Below, piece after piece: positions 36,120 through 45,271 of a DNA stretch of 64,000 nt (within the stretch, counting starts at the first letter, position 1; each line of letters opens with the position of its first letter). The position numbers were made by a program, and so were the translations under genes. The notes under the pieces were generated by a model. That model saw only the letters and a program-made list of their open reading frames with translations. It ran no database searches and was not told where the DNA came from. Source of the stretch: Nitrobacter sp051912485 (GTDB lineage Bacteria > Pseudomonadota > Alphaproteobacteria > Rhizobiales > Xanthobacteraceae); assembly GCF_051912485.1 (NCBI RefSeq), contig NZ_CP196822.1:1860001-1924000 (forward strand), read 5' to 3'.

Positions 36120-37481
36120 TCAGACCTCGGCACCGTGCATCTCATGATCCTTGTAGAGATCCTCACGCGTTACGTTCTTTTCCGTGACGTTGGCGAGTTC
36201 GAGAATGAAGTCAACCACCTTGTCTTCGAAGATCGGAGCACGAATCTGGGCCATGGCCTGCGGGTTTTTCTGATAGTAGTCCCAAATCTCTTTCTCTCGG
36301 CCCGGCATCTGGCGAGCGCGATTGATCAATGCGCGGTTGATTTCGTCATCGGTGACCGAGATCCCGTTCTTTTCACCGATATCGGAGAGCACGAGGCTGA
36401 GCCGTACCCGGCGGTCGGCGATTCGGCGGTACTCTTCCCTGGCAGCCTCCTCGGTGGTGTCCTCGTCGGCGAAGGTCTTCTTATTCGTCTCCATCTCCGT
36501 CGTGATCGACTTCCACACCTGTTCAAACTCCTCCTCGACCAGCGTCGGCGGCGTTTCGAACTTATGCGTCTCGTCGAGGCGATCGAATAGCGCGCGTTTG
36601 ACGTGCTGCCTCATCGCGCGGGCAAATTCGGCGGCGAGCCGCTCGCGTACGGCTTTTTTCAACTGATCGAGCGTATCCAGACCGATCGTCTGGGCGAACT
36701 GATCGTCAATCTGGATGTCGTCTGGCATCTCAATCATGCTCGCCGTGGTCTCGAACTCGGCCTCCTTTCCGGCAAGTTCGGAGTCCGCATAGTTATTGGG
36801 GAACGGCGCCTTGACGATGCGAGTCTCGCCGACGCCAATCCCGACCAACTGCTCTTCGAAGCCCGGAATGAGGGCATTCGATCCGAGCACGACCAAAACG
36901 TCCTCGCTGCTACCGCCCTCGAACAGTTCACCGCCGATGGTGCCCTTGAACGTGATGGTCACGCGATCACTATTCTCGGCCTTCGCGCCTTCCGCCCTGG
37001 TAGAGTAGCTGCGGTTCTGATCGGCGATCCGCTTGATGCCTTCGTCGACGTCGACGTCGGTTACATCGACCACCGGCTTTTCGATGGCGAAGGTCTTGAA
37101 GTCCGCCAGTTCGATCGCCGGCACGACTTCGATCGCCACGCTGTAGTTGAGGTCGGATTTGCCAGCGAGGATATCCTCGATCTCCTTGGCCTCCGACGGC
37201 ATCGTCACCTTGGGATTACCCGCGAGCTTGAAGCCGTGGTCAGTGACGATTTGCATGTTTGTATCGCGAATCGTGTCCTCAATGGTTTCGACCATCAATG
37301 ACCGGCCGTAGACCTTCTTGAGGTGGCTAACCGGCACCTTTCCCGGACGAAAGCCGTCGAGCTTCACCTTGTCCTTGAGGTTGACCAGCCGCGCATCCGC
37401 CTTGGCCGCGATTTCAGCGGCCGAAAAGCTGATCTGGAACTCGTGCCTCAGTCCCTCGGCGAGGGTTTCGTTCACCTGCAT
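36120..37481 (-). CDS. tig: Trigger factor
   Basis: Ribosome-bound chaperone and peptidyl-prolyl isomerase. The 453-residue protein begins MQVNETLAEGLRHEFQISFS. The ribosome-docking signature is present as DGFRPGKVPVSHLKKVYG (about residues 42-59); the FKBP-type PPIase domain is in the middle (DRVTITFKGTIGGELFEGGS), followed by the C-terminal chaperone arms. It lies just upstream of clpP, the same order as in E. coli and most proteobacteria. Confidence 0.96.
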   Translation of the reverse strand: MQVNETLAEGLRHEFQISFSAAEIAAKADARLVNLKDKVKLDGFRPGKVPVSHLKKVYGRSLMVETIEDTIRDTNMQIVTDHGFKLAGNPKVTMPSEAKEIEDILAGKSDLNYSVAIEVVPAIELADFKTFAIEKPVVDVTDVDVDEGIKRIADQNRSYSTRAEGAKAENSDRVTITFKGTIGGELFEGGSSEDVLVVLGSNALIPGFEEQLVGIGVGETRIVKAPFPNNYADSELAGKEAEFETTASMIEMPDDIQIDDQFAQTIGLDTLDQLKKAVRERLAAEFARAMRQHVKRALFDRLDETHKFETPPTLVEEEFEQVWKSITTEMETNKKTFADEDTTEEAAREEYRRIADRRVRLSLVLSDIGEKNGISVTDDEINRALINRARQMPGREKEIWDYYQKNPQAMAQIRAPIFEDKVVDFILELANVTEKNVTREDLYKDHEMHGAEV

Positions 37482-37630
37482 GGCGTCAATCTTCTTCCGC
37501 TTGGCCCAGCCGGAACGGCCGGATCATTGTCAATCGGTCGATGCGAGACGAAACGCCTGCATCGGTGTACGGCCGGCATATATCCACTTGGATAGCTGCC
37601 TGAAATCGTTTGCTCAAACGCTTTGGCGCT

Positions 37631-37715
<85 letters not shown>

Positions 37716-37743
37716 TAGGAGCATCAATCCGGCCTGTGATGCC

Positions 37744-37792
37744 GAGCATGATGCCGAAAATGCGAAGCGGCTTTCGGTAGTACGTCATGCTC
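37744..37792. repeat. Palindromic interspersed repeat beside tRNA-Leu
   Basis: Inverted ends GAGCATGA / TCATGCTC enclose CCGAAAA...CGGCTTTCGG, the same layout as the repeat at 15444-15513. It lies 29 bases upstream of tRNA-Leu on that gene's strand. Confidence 0.65.
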
Positions 37793-37961
37793 CAACGAGT
37801 TGAAACCGGCGCGCCAACGGCACCGGGTTTATCTCCCGGCTTCGTCAGCGCTCAATGCGGCGGGCTTATAACATGACGATACCGGTTCGCAGCAAAAAAA
37901 TGGCCGTTCGGGGCGCTGGGGGCTGCTGGACAGAACCCGGAGAAAGTGATCCGCATCAGCG

Positions 37962-39296
37962 ATGACGCGTTGTCCTGTTCAACTCACCCGGCGGCATCTG
38001 CTGGCCGGCATCGGGGCCGCCGCCGTGGGTCCGGCGGCCGCGATTCGCGCGCAACCGCAAAACCCGCAGACACTTGCCTTGGATGCGACGCCTGCTCCCC
38101 TTCTGCTTGGGCCGGATCGAGGCGAAACCGCGGTCTGGTCGTTGCGGACCGGTGGCTCATCGAAGACCCCGCGTTTCCGCCAGGACGCGACGATCGATCT
38201 GACACTGCATAACGGCCTTCCAGCACCGCTGGTCCTGAACTGGCACGGGATTGATGGCGTGCCTTCCATCGAACCGTTGACCGCTCGACGGCCGGCCTCG
38301 CCGGGTGAAACCGATCGCTATTCGCTCCCGTTGCGGCAGGCCGGTACCTTTCTGTGCGATGGCCGCCTCCTCGGAGACGGTCTGGCGCAGTCCTCGCCCG
38401 CTCAGGCCCTGATCGTCGAAGAACGGACGCCGGTCGAGGTCGAGCGCGACGAGGTCATGCTGATCGAGGACTGGCGGCTCGACGTCGAAGGGCTTCCGAT
38501 TGCTCCCGGTGCGAGCGGGAAAAAGGTTGGAGCGCCGCTCTATCTGGTAAACGGCAAGCCCTCGCTCGACCTCACCCTGCGGACCAACGAGCGACTCAGA
38601 CTTAGGTTCATTAACGCCTGTCAGCGCAATGCAATCGCTCTTGGAATCCAAAATCTGGATGTTCGAGTGCTTGCGATCGACAGCCAGCCGGCAGAGCCAT
38701 TTCTGGCGCGCAACGGGCGATTGGTACTGGCCCCGGGGAGTCGGATCGACGCCGTTATCGATGCGACTATCCCCGCAGGAACGACATCAACAATTACCCT
38801 GCATGACGGCGGCAGTCCGCGAGAAATCGTTCAATTGCACGTCTCCGCCGACAAACCCCTTCGGCCCGCACCTTTGCCGACACCCGCTCCGTTGCCGTCG
38901 GAGAACCTGCCGACGCGGCTCGATCTCAAGACCGCGCTGCGAGTCGATATGCCGCTGGCCTCCTCCGTAGGGACTCCGACTTCGTGGGGACCGCCGCCGC
39001 ACTTCAGCACGGGTTTGACCCCGGCGTTTCGCGCAAAGCGCGGCCGAACCGTGGTGCTCACGCTGACCAACCCGGCGGCAACTCCCATGGTATTTCATCT
39101 GCATGGCCATCACTTTCGTCTGCTCGATCGGCTTGACGACGGGTGGAAGCCGTTCTGGCTGGATACCCTGCTGGTCGATGCCGGGCAAACCCAGCGCGTC
39201 GCTTTCGCAGCGGAAGTCGTCGGGCCCTGGCTGGTCGAGACCATGGCCGTCGAATGGAGCGCGCGGCGCCAGGTCCGCTGGTTTGCGGTGGAATAG
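37962..39296 (+). CDS. Multicopper-oxidase-fold protein lacking most copper ligands
   Basis: An exported 444-residue protein with a twin-arginine signal (RRHLLAGIGAAAVGPAAAI). Three cupredoxin domains are recognisable by position. Only parts of the copper motifs remain: the first HWHG motif reads NWHG; the second HxH is replaced by GTFLCDGRL; the third keeps VFHLHGHHF; the fourth HCHxxxH is replaced by GPWLVETMAVEW. The type 1 and trinuclear sites therefore cannot be complete. It resembles SufI/FtsP in this respect, a structural non-enzymatic divisome protein, but that is an analogy. It may bind copper at the HLHGHH segment. It stands alone on the plus strand. Confidence 0.8.
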   Translation: MTRCPVQLTRRHLLAGIGAAAVGPAAAIRAQPQNPQTLALDATPAPLLLGPDRGETAVWSLRTGGSSKTPRFRQDATIDLTLHNGLPAPLVLNWHGIDGVPSIEPLTARRPASPGETDRYSLPLRQAGTFLCDGRLLGDGLAQSSPAQALIVEERTPVEVERDEVMLIEDWRLDVEGLPIAPGASGKKVGAPLYLVNGKPSLDLTLRTNERLRLRFINACQRNAIALGIQNLDVRVLAIDSQPAEPFLARNGRLVLAPGSRIDAVIDATIPAGTTSTITLHDGGSPREIVQLHVSADKPLRPAPLPTPAPLPSENLPTRLDLKTALRVDMPLASSVGTPTSWGPPPHFSTGLTPAFRAKRGRTVVLTLTNPAATPMVFHLHGHHFRLLDRLDDGWKPFWLDTLLVDAGQTQRVAFAAEVVGPWLVETMAVEWSARRQVRWFAVE

Positions 39297-39317
39297 TCGG
39301 TAGCGTTTCGAGCGAAG

Positions 39318-39347
39318 CATGTCCTCGGGACTGACCCGAGGATGGCT
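39318..39347. repeat. Hairpin repeat / possible terminator
   Basis: TCCTCGGG (39322-39329) and CCCGAGGA (39335-39342) form a perfect 8-bp stem with a 5-base loop, flanked by GCATG and TGGC. It resembles a short dispersed repeat of Bradyrhizobium-group genomes and lies between two convergent genes, where it may end transcription. Confidence 0.45.
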
Positions 39348-39402
39348 GCAGCTTCACGTGAAGAGAAGGCGTCAAATCAAAATCATCGGAAACGAAAAGG
39401 CG

Positions 39403-40902
39403 CTAGTAATCGATCCCGAACCGATCATAGAGCCGCCGCAACACCGCTGGCAGCACCTCCGGCAAATCCTCCGCGATCAGCCCCGGGCCCGCCTCCTGTC
39501 CGGCCTCGCCGTGCATCCAGACGCTGATGCATGCCGCCTCGAAGGCCGGCACGCCCTGCGCCAGCAACCCGCCTATCATGCCGGACAGCACGTCACCTGA
39601 ACCTGCCGTGGCCAACCATGGCGGCGCATTGGCTGCGATGGTTGCCCGCCCATCGGGCGAAGCCACCACGGTATCCGGTCCCTTGAGCAGCACGATAGCA
39701 CCCGAACGTCCGGCTGCAGCGCGCACCCGCTCAAGTTTTGAGCGAAGTGGATGTTTGTTGCTCATCTCGCTGAAAAGGCGACGAAACTCTCCCTCGTGCG
39801 GAGTCAGGACAATCTCGGTATTCCCAGCACTCTTGATCGCCTCGAACAGCCGATCCGGCGCATCGGCAAAACTCGTCAGCGCGTCAGCGTCGAGCACCAG
39901 CGCCGGTTTCGCCGCAAGCGCCGCCAACACGAGCGTGCGGGTATCCTCGCCAATTCCCGCCCCAGGTCCGATCACGCAGGCATTGAGACGCCGGTCCATC
40001 AGGATTTCCGCAAACCCGGCCGCACCATTCATGCACCGTACCATCACGGCGGTCAGTGACGCTGCGTTTGCGCCCAGCGCATCATCCGGCGAGAGTACGG
40101 TCACAAGCCCAGCGCCAGCCCGCAGCGCGCCGCGCGCCGACAATCGGGCCGCTCCGGTTGAGGTCAGATCGCCGGACACCACGACTGCATGCCCTCGCCC
40201 GTATTTGTGCCCGTCGATACGCGGCACCGGAAATACGCGCTGCCAATAGTCCGGGACATTCTCGAAGGTTGCGGGATGAATCTCATGCAGCACCGTATCG
40301 GGGATTCCGATGTCGGCAACGCGCACCCGACCACAATAAACCCGGCCCGGCAGCAACAGATGCGCCGGCTTCTTGCGAAAGAACGTCACCGTCTCCGTGG
40401 CACGCACCGCAGCGCCCATGATCGCGCCGGTGGTACCGTTGATGCCGCTCGGCAGATCGACGCTGAGCACCGGTGCGCCGTTAGCGTTGATGGCCTCAAT
40501 CATCGCATGAGGATCGCCCCTGACCGGCCGGTTGAGCCCTACGCCGAATAGCGCGTCGATAATCAACGCGGGCGAGCCGAGCGCGGACAGGTCGCAAGGC
40601 AGCAGCGGTCCTTTCCAGCCCTTCGCCGCGAGCGCAGCGTCACCCTTCAAGCTGTCCCGCTCGCACAGCAGGATCACCGAGACATCGTGGCCGCGAGCCG
40701 CCAGTTCGGTCGCCGCGACGAATCCATCGCCTCCGTTATTGCCACACCCGGCGACAACCAGGATCGGGCCTTGACCGACGAGGTCGATGGCCGCGTCCGC
40801 CACCGCCTGTCCGGCACGCAGCATCAGCGCGAAACCCGACGAGCCCCCCGCAATAGCAAGCCGGTCAGCCTGTTCCATTTCACCGGTCGTCAGAATCTCC
40901 AT
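39403..40902 (-). CDS. nnr: Bifunctional NAD(P)H-hydrate epimerase / dehydratase
   Basis: Repairs damaged NADHX and NADPHX. The N-terminal YjeF_N epimerase domain (about residues 1-215) shows VVAGCGNNGGDGFVAATEL and the Asp in VSVDLPSGING. The C-terminal ADP-dependent dehydratase domain (about 225-499, ribokinase-like) shows TPHEGEFRRLF, VVLLKGPDTV-like strand, and the catalytic TAGSGDVLSGMIGGLLAQG. Length is that of the fused enzyme. It is transcribed divergently from glnB. Confidence 0.95.
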   Translation of the reverse strand: MEILTTGEMEQADRLAIAGGSSGFALMLRAGQAVADAAIDLVGQGPILVVAGCGNNGGDGFVAATELAARGHDVSVILLCERDSLKGDAALAAKGWKGPLLPCDLSALGSPALIIDALFGVGLNRPVRGDPHAMIEAINANGAPVLSVDLPSGINGTTGAIMGAAVRATETVTFFRKKPAHLLLPGRVYCGRVRVADIGIPDTVLHEIHPATFENVPDYWQRVFPVPRIDGHKYGRGHAVVVSGDLTSTGAARLSARGALRAGAGLVTVLSPDDALGANAASLTAVMVRCMNGAAGFAEILMDRRLNACVIGPGAGIGEDTRTLVLAALAAKPALVLDADALTSFADAPDRLFEAIKSAGNTEIVLTPHEGEFRRLFSEMSNKHPLRSKLERVRAAAGRSGAIVLLKGPDTVVASPDGRATIAANAPPWLATAGSGDVLSGMIGGLLAQGVPAFEAACISVWMHGEAGQEAGPGLIAEDLPEVLPAVLRRLYDRFGIDY

Positions 40903-41246
40903 GGCCTCACCGCCCGATCCTGAGAGCTAACCGTCTTACAGACGCGCGACTGCACAGAAAATAAACTTGCTGCCTAATTTGTAATCTGACAGATACTCCG
41001 GCACGCTGCCCTGACATGCGACGTCTCGCTTTAATCGACTGATAACATTTGAGAATTGCGTACCCCTGCGAGTTGGCACAAACCCTGCTTCGGGACAACG
41101 GTTCGATCTGTGATGTCTGTTGGCAAAAATGAAGCGTGTCCCGCGACTTTTGTCCGTCTGAAAACCAGTGCATGACCGTGCCCAAGATAACAGCGTGAGC
41201 GTGCATCGGCCGCTGGCCGGAATTTGGAAGTGCCAGGAGACGTTCA
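40903..41246. other. 344-base divergent region between nnr and glnB
   Basis: No gene is supported. It includes a sigma-54-type promoter at 41073-41090 for glnB and a leader of about 150 bases. I looked for the NtrC dyad (TGCAC spaced with GTGCA) upstream and saw only half-sites, so I do not call one. Confidence 0.6.
41073..41090 (+). promoter_or_regulatory. Sigma-54 promoter of glnB-glnA
   Basis: TTGGCACAAACCCTGCTT matches the -24/-12 pattern (TGGCAC-N5-TTGCT) with the invariant GG and GC 10 bases apart. It is about 155 bases upstream of the glnB start. A PII gene under RpoN/NtrC control is well known in rhizobia. Confidence 0.7.
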
Positions 41247-41585
41247 GTGAAAAAAATCGAAGCCATCATCAAACCGTTCAAGCTCGACGAAGTAAAGGAA
41301 GCGCTTCAGGAGATCGGATTGCAAGGCATCACCGTGATCGAGGCAAAAGGCTTTGGCCGGCAGAAGGGGCACGCCGAACTCTATCGTGGCGCAGAATACG
41401 TTGTGGACTTCCTTCCCAAGGTCAAAATCGAGATCGTGATCGGTGACGATCTGGTCGAAAAAGCCATCGACGCCATCAGGCGCGCGGCCCAGACGGGCCG
41501 CATCGGCGACGGCAAGATTTTCGTATCCAATATCGAGGAAGCCATTCGGATTCGGACGGGAGAATCCGGCCTCGACGCCATCTAG
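41247..41585 (+). CDS. glnB: Nitrogen regulatory protein P-II
   Basis: Trimeric sensor of 2-oxoglutarate, ATP/ADP and (through uridylylation) glutamine; controls GlnE, NtrB and other targets. The 112 residues start MKKIEAIIKPFKLDEVKEAL. The T-loop GFGRQKGHAELYRGAEYVVDF contains the uridylylated Tyr51, and the B-loop TGRIGDGKIFV binds nucleotide. Direct linkage to glnA, 90 bases downstream, identifies it as GlnB rather than the amtB-linked GlnK. Confidence 0.95.
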   Translation: MKKIEAIIKPFKLDEVKEALQEIGLQGITVIEAKGFGRQKGHAELYRGAEYVVDFLPKVKIEIVIGDDLVEKAIDAIRRAAQTGRIGDGKIFVSNIEEAIRIRTGESGLDAI

Positions 41586-41675
41586 ACCCTTCGAGAGCGA
41601 CATTCACATATCAAACCATACCAACGGCCGCTTCGGGCTGCCGATCACGTAGACCAGCAGAGACAAGGGGTATTT

Positions 41676-43085
41676 ATGAAAACCGCCAACGACGTCCTGA
41701 AATCAATCAAGGACAACGACGTAAAGTACGTCGACCTGCGTTTCACTGATCCGCGCGGCAAGTGGCAACACGTCACCTTCGACGTCAGCATGATCGACGA
41801 AGAGATTTTTACCGAAGGCACGATGTTCGACGGCTCCTCGATCGCGGGGTGGAAAGCGATCAACGAGTCCGACATGATGCTGATGCTCGACCCGACCACG
41901 GCCTCGATCGATCCGTTCTTCGCGGAGACGACGATGGTCATCACCTGCGACATCCTGGAGCCCTCCACGGGCGAGCCCTACAACCGCGACCCGCGCGGCA
42001 TCGCCAAGAAGGCCGAGGCGATGGTGAAGTCGATGGGCGTCGGCGACACCGTGTATGTCGGTCCCGAAGCCGAGTTCTTCGTTTTCGATGACGTGCGTTT
42101 CTCGGCCGATCCGTACAACACCGGCTTCAAGCTGGATTCATCCGAACTGCCGACTAATTCGGCAACGGAATATGAAGGCGGCAACCTCGGCCACCGCATT
42201 CGCACCAAAGGCGGCTACTTCCCGGTCCCGCCGCAGGACTCGGTGCAGGACATGCGCTCCGAAATGCTGGGCGCCATGGCCAAGATGGGGGTCAAGGTCG
42301 AAAAGCATCATCACGAGGTGGCGTCAGCCCAGCACGAACTCGGCATGAAGTTCGACACGCTGACCCACATGGCCGACCAGATGCAGGTCTACAAGTATTG
42401 CATCCACCAGGTGGCGCATATCTACGGCAAGACCGCCACGTTCATGCCGAAGCCGATCTTCGGCGACAACGGCTCTGGCATGCACGTGCACCAGTCGATC
42501 TGGAAGGACGGCAAGCCAACCTTCGCCGGCAACAAGTACGCCGACCTTTCGGAAACCTGCCTGCACTACATCGGCGGCATCATCAAGCACGCCAAGGCGA
42601 TCAACGCCTTCACCAACCCGTCGACCAACTCGTACAAGCGTCTGGTCCCGGGCTACGAGGCGCCAGTTCTCCTCGCCTACTCGGCGCGCAACCGCTCGGC
42701 ATCGTGCCGCATTCCCTACACAACCTCGCCGAAGGCCAAGCGCGTGGAAGTTCGCTTCCCCGACCCGATGGCCAATCCGTATCTCGCCTTCGCTGCGATG
42801 CTGATGGCGGGCCTCGACGGCATCAAGAACAAGATCGATCCGGGTCCGGCCATGGATAAGGACCTCTACGATCTGCCGAAGGAAGAGCTGAAGCAGATTC
42901 CGACGGTCTGCGGCTCATTGCGCGAGGCGCTGGAAAACCTCGACAAGGACCGCGCCTTCCTGAAAAACGGCGGCGTGTTCGACGACGACTTCATCGATGC
43001 CTATATCGAGCTGAAGATGACCGACGTGATGCGCTTCGAAATGACGCCACACCCGGTCGAGTTCGATATGTACTATTCGTACTGA
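41676..43085 (+). CDS. glnA: Type I glutamine synthetase
   Basis: Condenses ammonium and glutamate with ATP; a dodecamer. The 469-residue length and sequence are GSI-beta: motif FDGSSIAGWKAI, metal Glu in EAEFFVFDD, ATP loop with NGSGMHVHQS-type DNGSGMHVHQSIWKDG, Arg-rich NRSASCRIP, and the adenylylation Tyr397 region DKDLYDLPKEE. So GlnE-mediated control by way of the adjacent PII protein is expected. Ribosome site AAGGGG lies eight bases before ATG 41676. Confidence 0.98.
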   Translation: MKTANDVLKSIKDNDVKYVDLRFTDPRGKWQHVTFDVSMIDEEIFTEGTMFDGSSIAGWKAINESDMMLMLDPTTASIDPFFAETTMVITCDILEPSTGEPYNRDPRGIAKKAEAMVKSMGVGDTVYVGPEAEFFVFDDVRFSADPYNTGFKLDSSELPTNSATEYEGGNLGHRIRTKGGYFPVPPQDSVQDMRSEMLGAMAKMGVKVEKHHHEVASAQHELGMKFDTLTHMADQMQVYKYCIHQVAHIYGKTATFMPKPIFGDNGSGMHVHQSIWKDGKPTFAGNKYADLSETCLHYIGGIIKHAKAINAFTNPSTNSYKRLVPGYEAPVLLAYSARNRSASCRIPYTTSPKAKRVEVRFPDPMANPYLAFAAMLMAGLDGIKNKIDPGPAMDKDLYDLPKEELKQIPTVCGSLREALENLDKDRAFLKNGGVFDDDFIDAYIELKMTDVMRFEMTPHPVEFDMYYSY

Positions 43086-43110
43086 TAGGTTCTCGGTCTC
43101 AAAACAAAAA

Positions 43111-43142
43111 TAAGGCGCTCCTGACGGAGCGCCTTATTCTTT
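43111..43142 (+). terminator. Intrinsic terminator of glnA
   Basis: AAGGCGCTCC (43112-43121) pairs with GGAGCGCCTT (43126-43135) over a TGAC loop and is followed by ATTCTTTC, 27 bases after the glnA stop. Confidence 0.85.
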
Positions 43143-43306
43143 CACGCCACGCCTCGTTTCCGATCTCCGGCTGCTAGCGGCACGATCGACACGGCCGGCT
43201 TCAGGCGACGGCTCGCCCGATGCCCGATCGGAACGAGCACAGCCGGTGGCGCTTGATTCTGGACGGCGTTTAACGGAACACTGCGGGCTCAGAACCGGAG
43301 GCGACC

Positions 43307-44479
43307 GTGACCAACTTCACCACAGGCAAAGAGCAAACCCGCACGGACCTCGCATGGGCGATTGCGACCGGCGGGATCGGCATCGTCCTGTTCGCGGCCC
43401 TGCTGTTATTCGCCTGGGGATTTGCAGCGACGCTTTTCCTGATCTTTGCCGGTGTGCTGCTCGGCGTCGCTCTTAACGCCATCACAAGCCTGCTCGGCCG
43501 CGTCGTTCCCCTGCCTCATGCATTGCGATTGACGATCGTCTGCCTGGCGCTCGCGGCGGTGTTGTCAGGCTTCATGGTTCTCGGGGGAACGACCATTGCT
43601 CAGCAAACCGCCGTGCTGAGCAATACGATCAAGTCACAGCTCGTGACCGTCAAATCCTTCCTCGAGAAAAATGGTGTCGACACCAGCTACTTCAATCTGA
43701 GCGGCCTCAATTCGTCGTCCGACCCCTCGAAAACTTCCGAAGCCTCGAAAGCTTCCGGAACCGCGAAAACGGAGGAGACGCCCTCAGCAAATGTTCAGCA
43801 CAACTTGCCGAGCGCCGGCACGCTGGCCTCGAGCGGTACCGCAATTTTCAGTCAGACCCTGAAGCTCGTCCTCGGTACCGTCAGCGCCGTCGGTAATTTC
43901 TTCATTGTGCTGTTCCTCGGCCTTTGCTTTGCCGCTCAGCCAAGCGTCTATCGTAAAGGCTTGCTCAGCCTCACACCGGTGAAACACCGAGGGACTGTGG
44001 CGATCCTGGTCGACAGGATTGGCGATACACTGGAGCGCTGGCTGATCGCCCAGATGGTCACCATGGCCGCCGTGTTTCTGGTGACCTGGATCGGCCTTGA
44101 GATCATCGGCATCCAGAGTTCCTTCATTCTCGGCATTCAGGCTGGTTTGCTTGCTTTCATTCCGACCATCGGCGCCCTGCTCGGTGGGTTGATCGTGGTG
44201 CTGGCGAGTCTGGCGTCGGGGTGGGTGGCAGGCGCGAGCGCATTCGTGCTGTTTCTCGGCGTCCATGCACTGGAGAGCTACATCCTTACGCCCATTATCC
44301 AGCGTCAAGCGCTCGACATTCCGCCCGCAACGCTGTTCGCGTTCCAGATCCTGCTCGGCGTCGTCTTCGGCGTCTGGGGGTTGGCGCTTGCCCTGCCCCT
44401 CATGGCGATCAGCAAGGTCGTCATCGACTTCCTGCGCGCGGATGGCGAACAAAAATCCGTCAAAGCCGCCGCAAGCTAA
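43307..44479 (+). CDS. AI-2E family (PerM/TqsA-type) membrane transporter
   Basis: A 390-residue inner-membrane protein of the AI-2E exporter family. It has about eight hydrophobic segments, in the usual arrangement of two short N-terminal hairpins, a long periplasmic region (residues about 100-185), and a C-terminal bundle with the family signature IPTIGALLGGLIVVLASL and LESYILTPIIQRQALDIPP. The substrate is unknown; family members export autoinducer-2, or act in sodium/proton exchange. The periplasmic region here is enriched in Ser, Lys and Thr (DPSKTSEASKASGTAKTEE), probably a flexible linker. Its stop overlaps the next, convergent gene by four bases. Confidence 0.85.
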   Translation: MTNFTTGKEQTRTDLAWAIATGGIGIVLFAALLLFAWGFAATLFLIFAGVLLGVALNAITSLLGRVVPLPHALRLTIVCLALAAVLSGFMVLGGTTIAQQTAVLSNTIKSQLVTVKSFLEKNGVDTSYFNLSGLNSSSDPSKTSEASKASGTAKTEETPSANVQHNLPSAGTLASSGTAIFSQTLKLVLGTVSAVGNFFIVLFLGLCFAAQPSVYRKGLLSLTPVKHRGTVAILVDRIGDTLERWLIAQMVTMAAVFLVTWIGLEIIGIQSSFILGIQAGLLAFIPTIGALLGGLIVVLASLASGWVAGASAFVLFLGVHALESYILTPIIQRQALDIPPATLFAFQILLGVVFGVWGLALALPLMAISKVVIDFLRADGEQKSVKAAAS

Positions 44480-44772
44480 AAGGTAACAACCGCATTGGTG
44501 TGCTCGACCTCGGGGGGCGAAGCGAAGTGCGGTCCGACCAGCGCGCGCCATTCGGTGAAATTTACGGATTCGCGAAAATCCACGAGATGGTTTTCAAGCG
44601 TTTCCCACTCGATCAGCAGCCGGTAGCGTGACGGTTTCTCGATAGACCGGTGCAGTTCGAAACTTTTCCAGCCCTTGCAACGCTTGAAAATCGTCTCCGC
44701 CTGCGCGATCGCAATCTCGAAATCCTTTTCGCTGCCCGGCTTGATCTCGATTTGCGCGATTTCGGTAATCAT
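44476..44772 (-). CDS. Antibiotic biosynthesis monooxygenase (ABM) domain protein
   Basis: A 98-residue single-domain dimeric alpha+beta barrel protein. Visible features: ITEIAQIEIKPGSEKDFEIA, the CKGWKSFELHRSIEKPSRYRLLIEWETLENH core and HF near the C-terminus. ABM proteins act as cofactor-free oxygenases, or as heme- or quinone-linked enzymes; the substrate is not predictable. Convergent with the AI-2E gene, sharing four bases. Confidence 0.85.
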   Translation of the reverse strand: MITEIAQIEIKPGSEKDFEIAIAQAETIFKRCKGWKSFELHRSIEKPSRYRLLIEWETLENHLVDFRESVNFTEWRALVGPHFASPPEVEHTNAVVTF

Positions 44773-44831
44773 GTGAGGAGACCTTTCGTGTGCCTCCCCG
44801 TCTGTATCGCAATCAACCGCAACCGTGAAGT

Positions 44832-45053
44832 TCAGGAATTGACCTGAAACCGCGTGATCGCCTTGTTGGCTAGCTTGATGCGATTATGTTCGCCGGCGTA
44901 ATACAGCCCGACAATAATCTCTAGCAACCGATCATCGGTCTCGATGCTATCGCTCCTCAAAACGCCGGCTCGTCGCAGGTAATTCACTGCGATGGCATAG
45001 GCCTCGCCCACAGCGTTAAAATTCATCACTTGCAAATCGCGTTCGATCAGCAT
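44832..45053 (-). CDS. Small conserved cytosolic protein, unknown
   Basis: A 73-residue protein from ATG 45053 (MLIERDLQVMNFNAVGEAYA); the frame is open 33 codons upstream, but that part looks like shadow. It is predicted mainly helical with no membrane segment or cysteine, with a charged tail (YYAGEHNRIKLANKAITRF). It resembles small proteins that I recall from rhizobial genomes, but no function is known. The ribosome site is weak. Confidence 0.55.
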   Translation of the reverse strand: MLIERDLQVMNFNAVGEAYAIAVNYLRRAGVLRSDSIETDDRLLEIIVGLYYAGEHNRIKLANKAITRFQVNS

Positions 45054-45271
45054 GATCGATCCATCCGGTTCTGAGCTGCGATTTCTCAGTTGCGGATCAA
45101 CAACCTCGGAAACCGGCAAAGGTTCCTGGGCCGACCACGAACAACAAAACACACCGGCGCCGGACGAGCCGGGCCGATGCGTTCAGGATACGGGGAATGT
45201 CGGTTTCTTAAGAGATCCGGAGAACGAGCGGTCGATCTTGCAGCCGACTTCGCCCTGTTCCCGGGGGAAAC

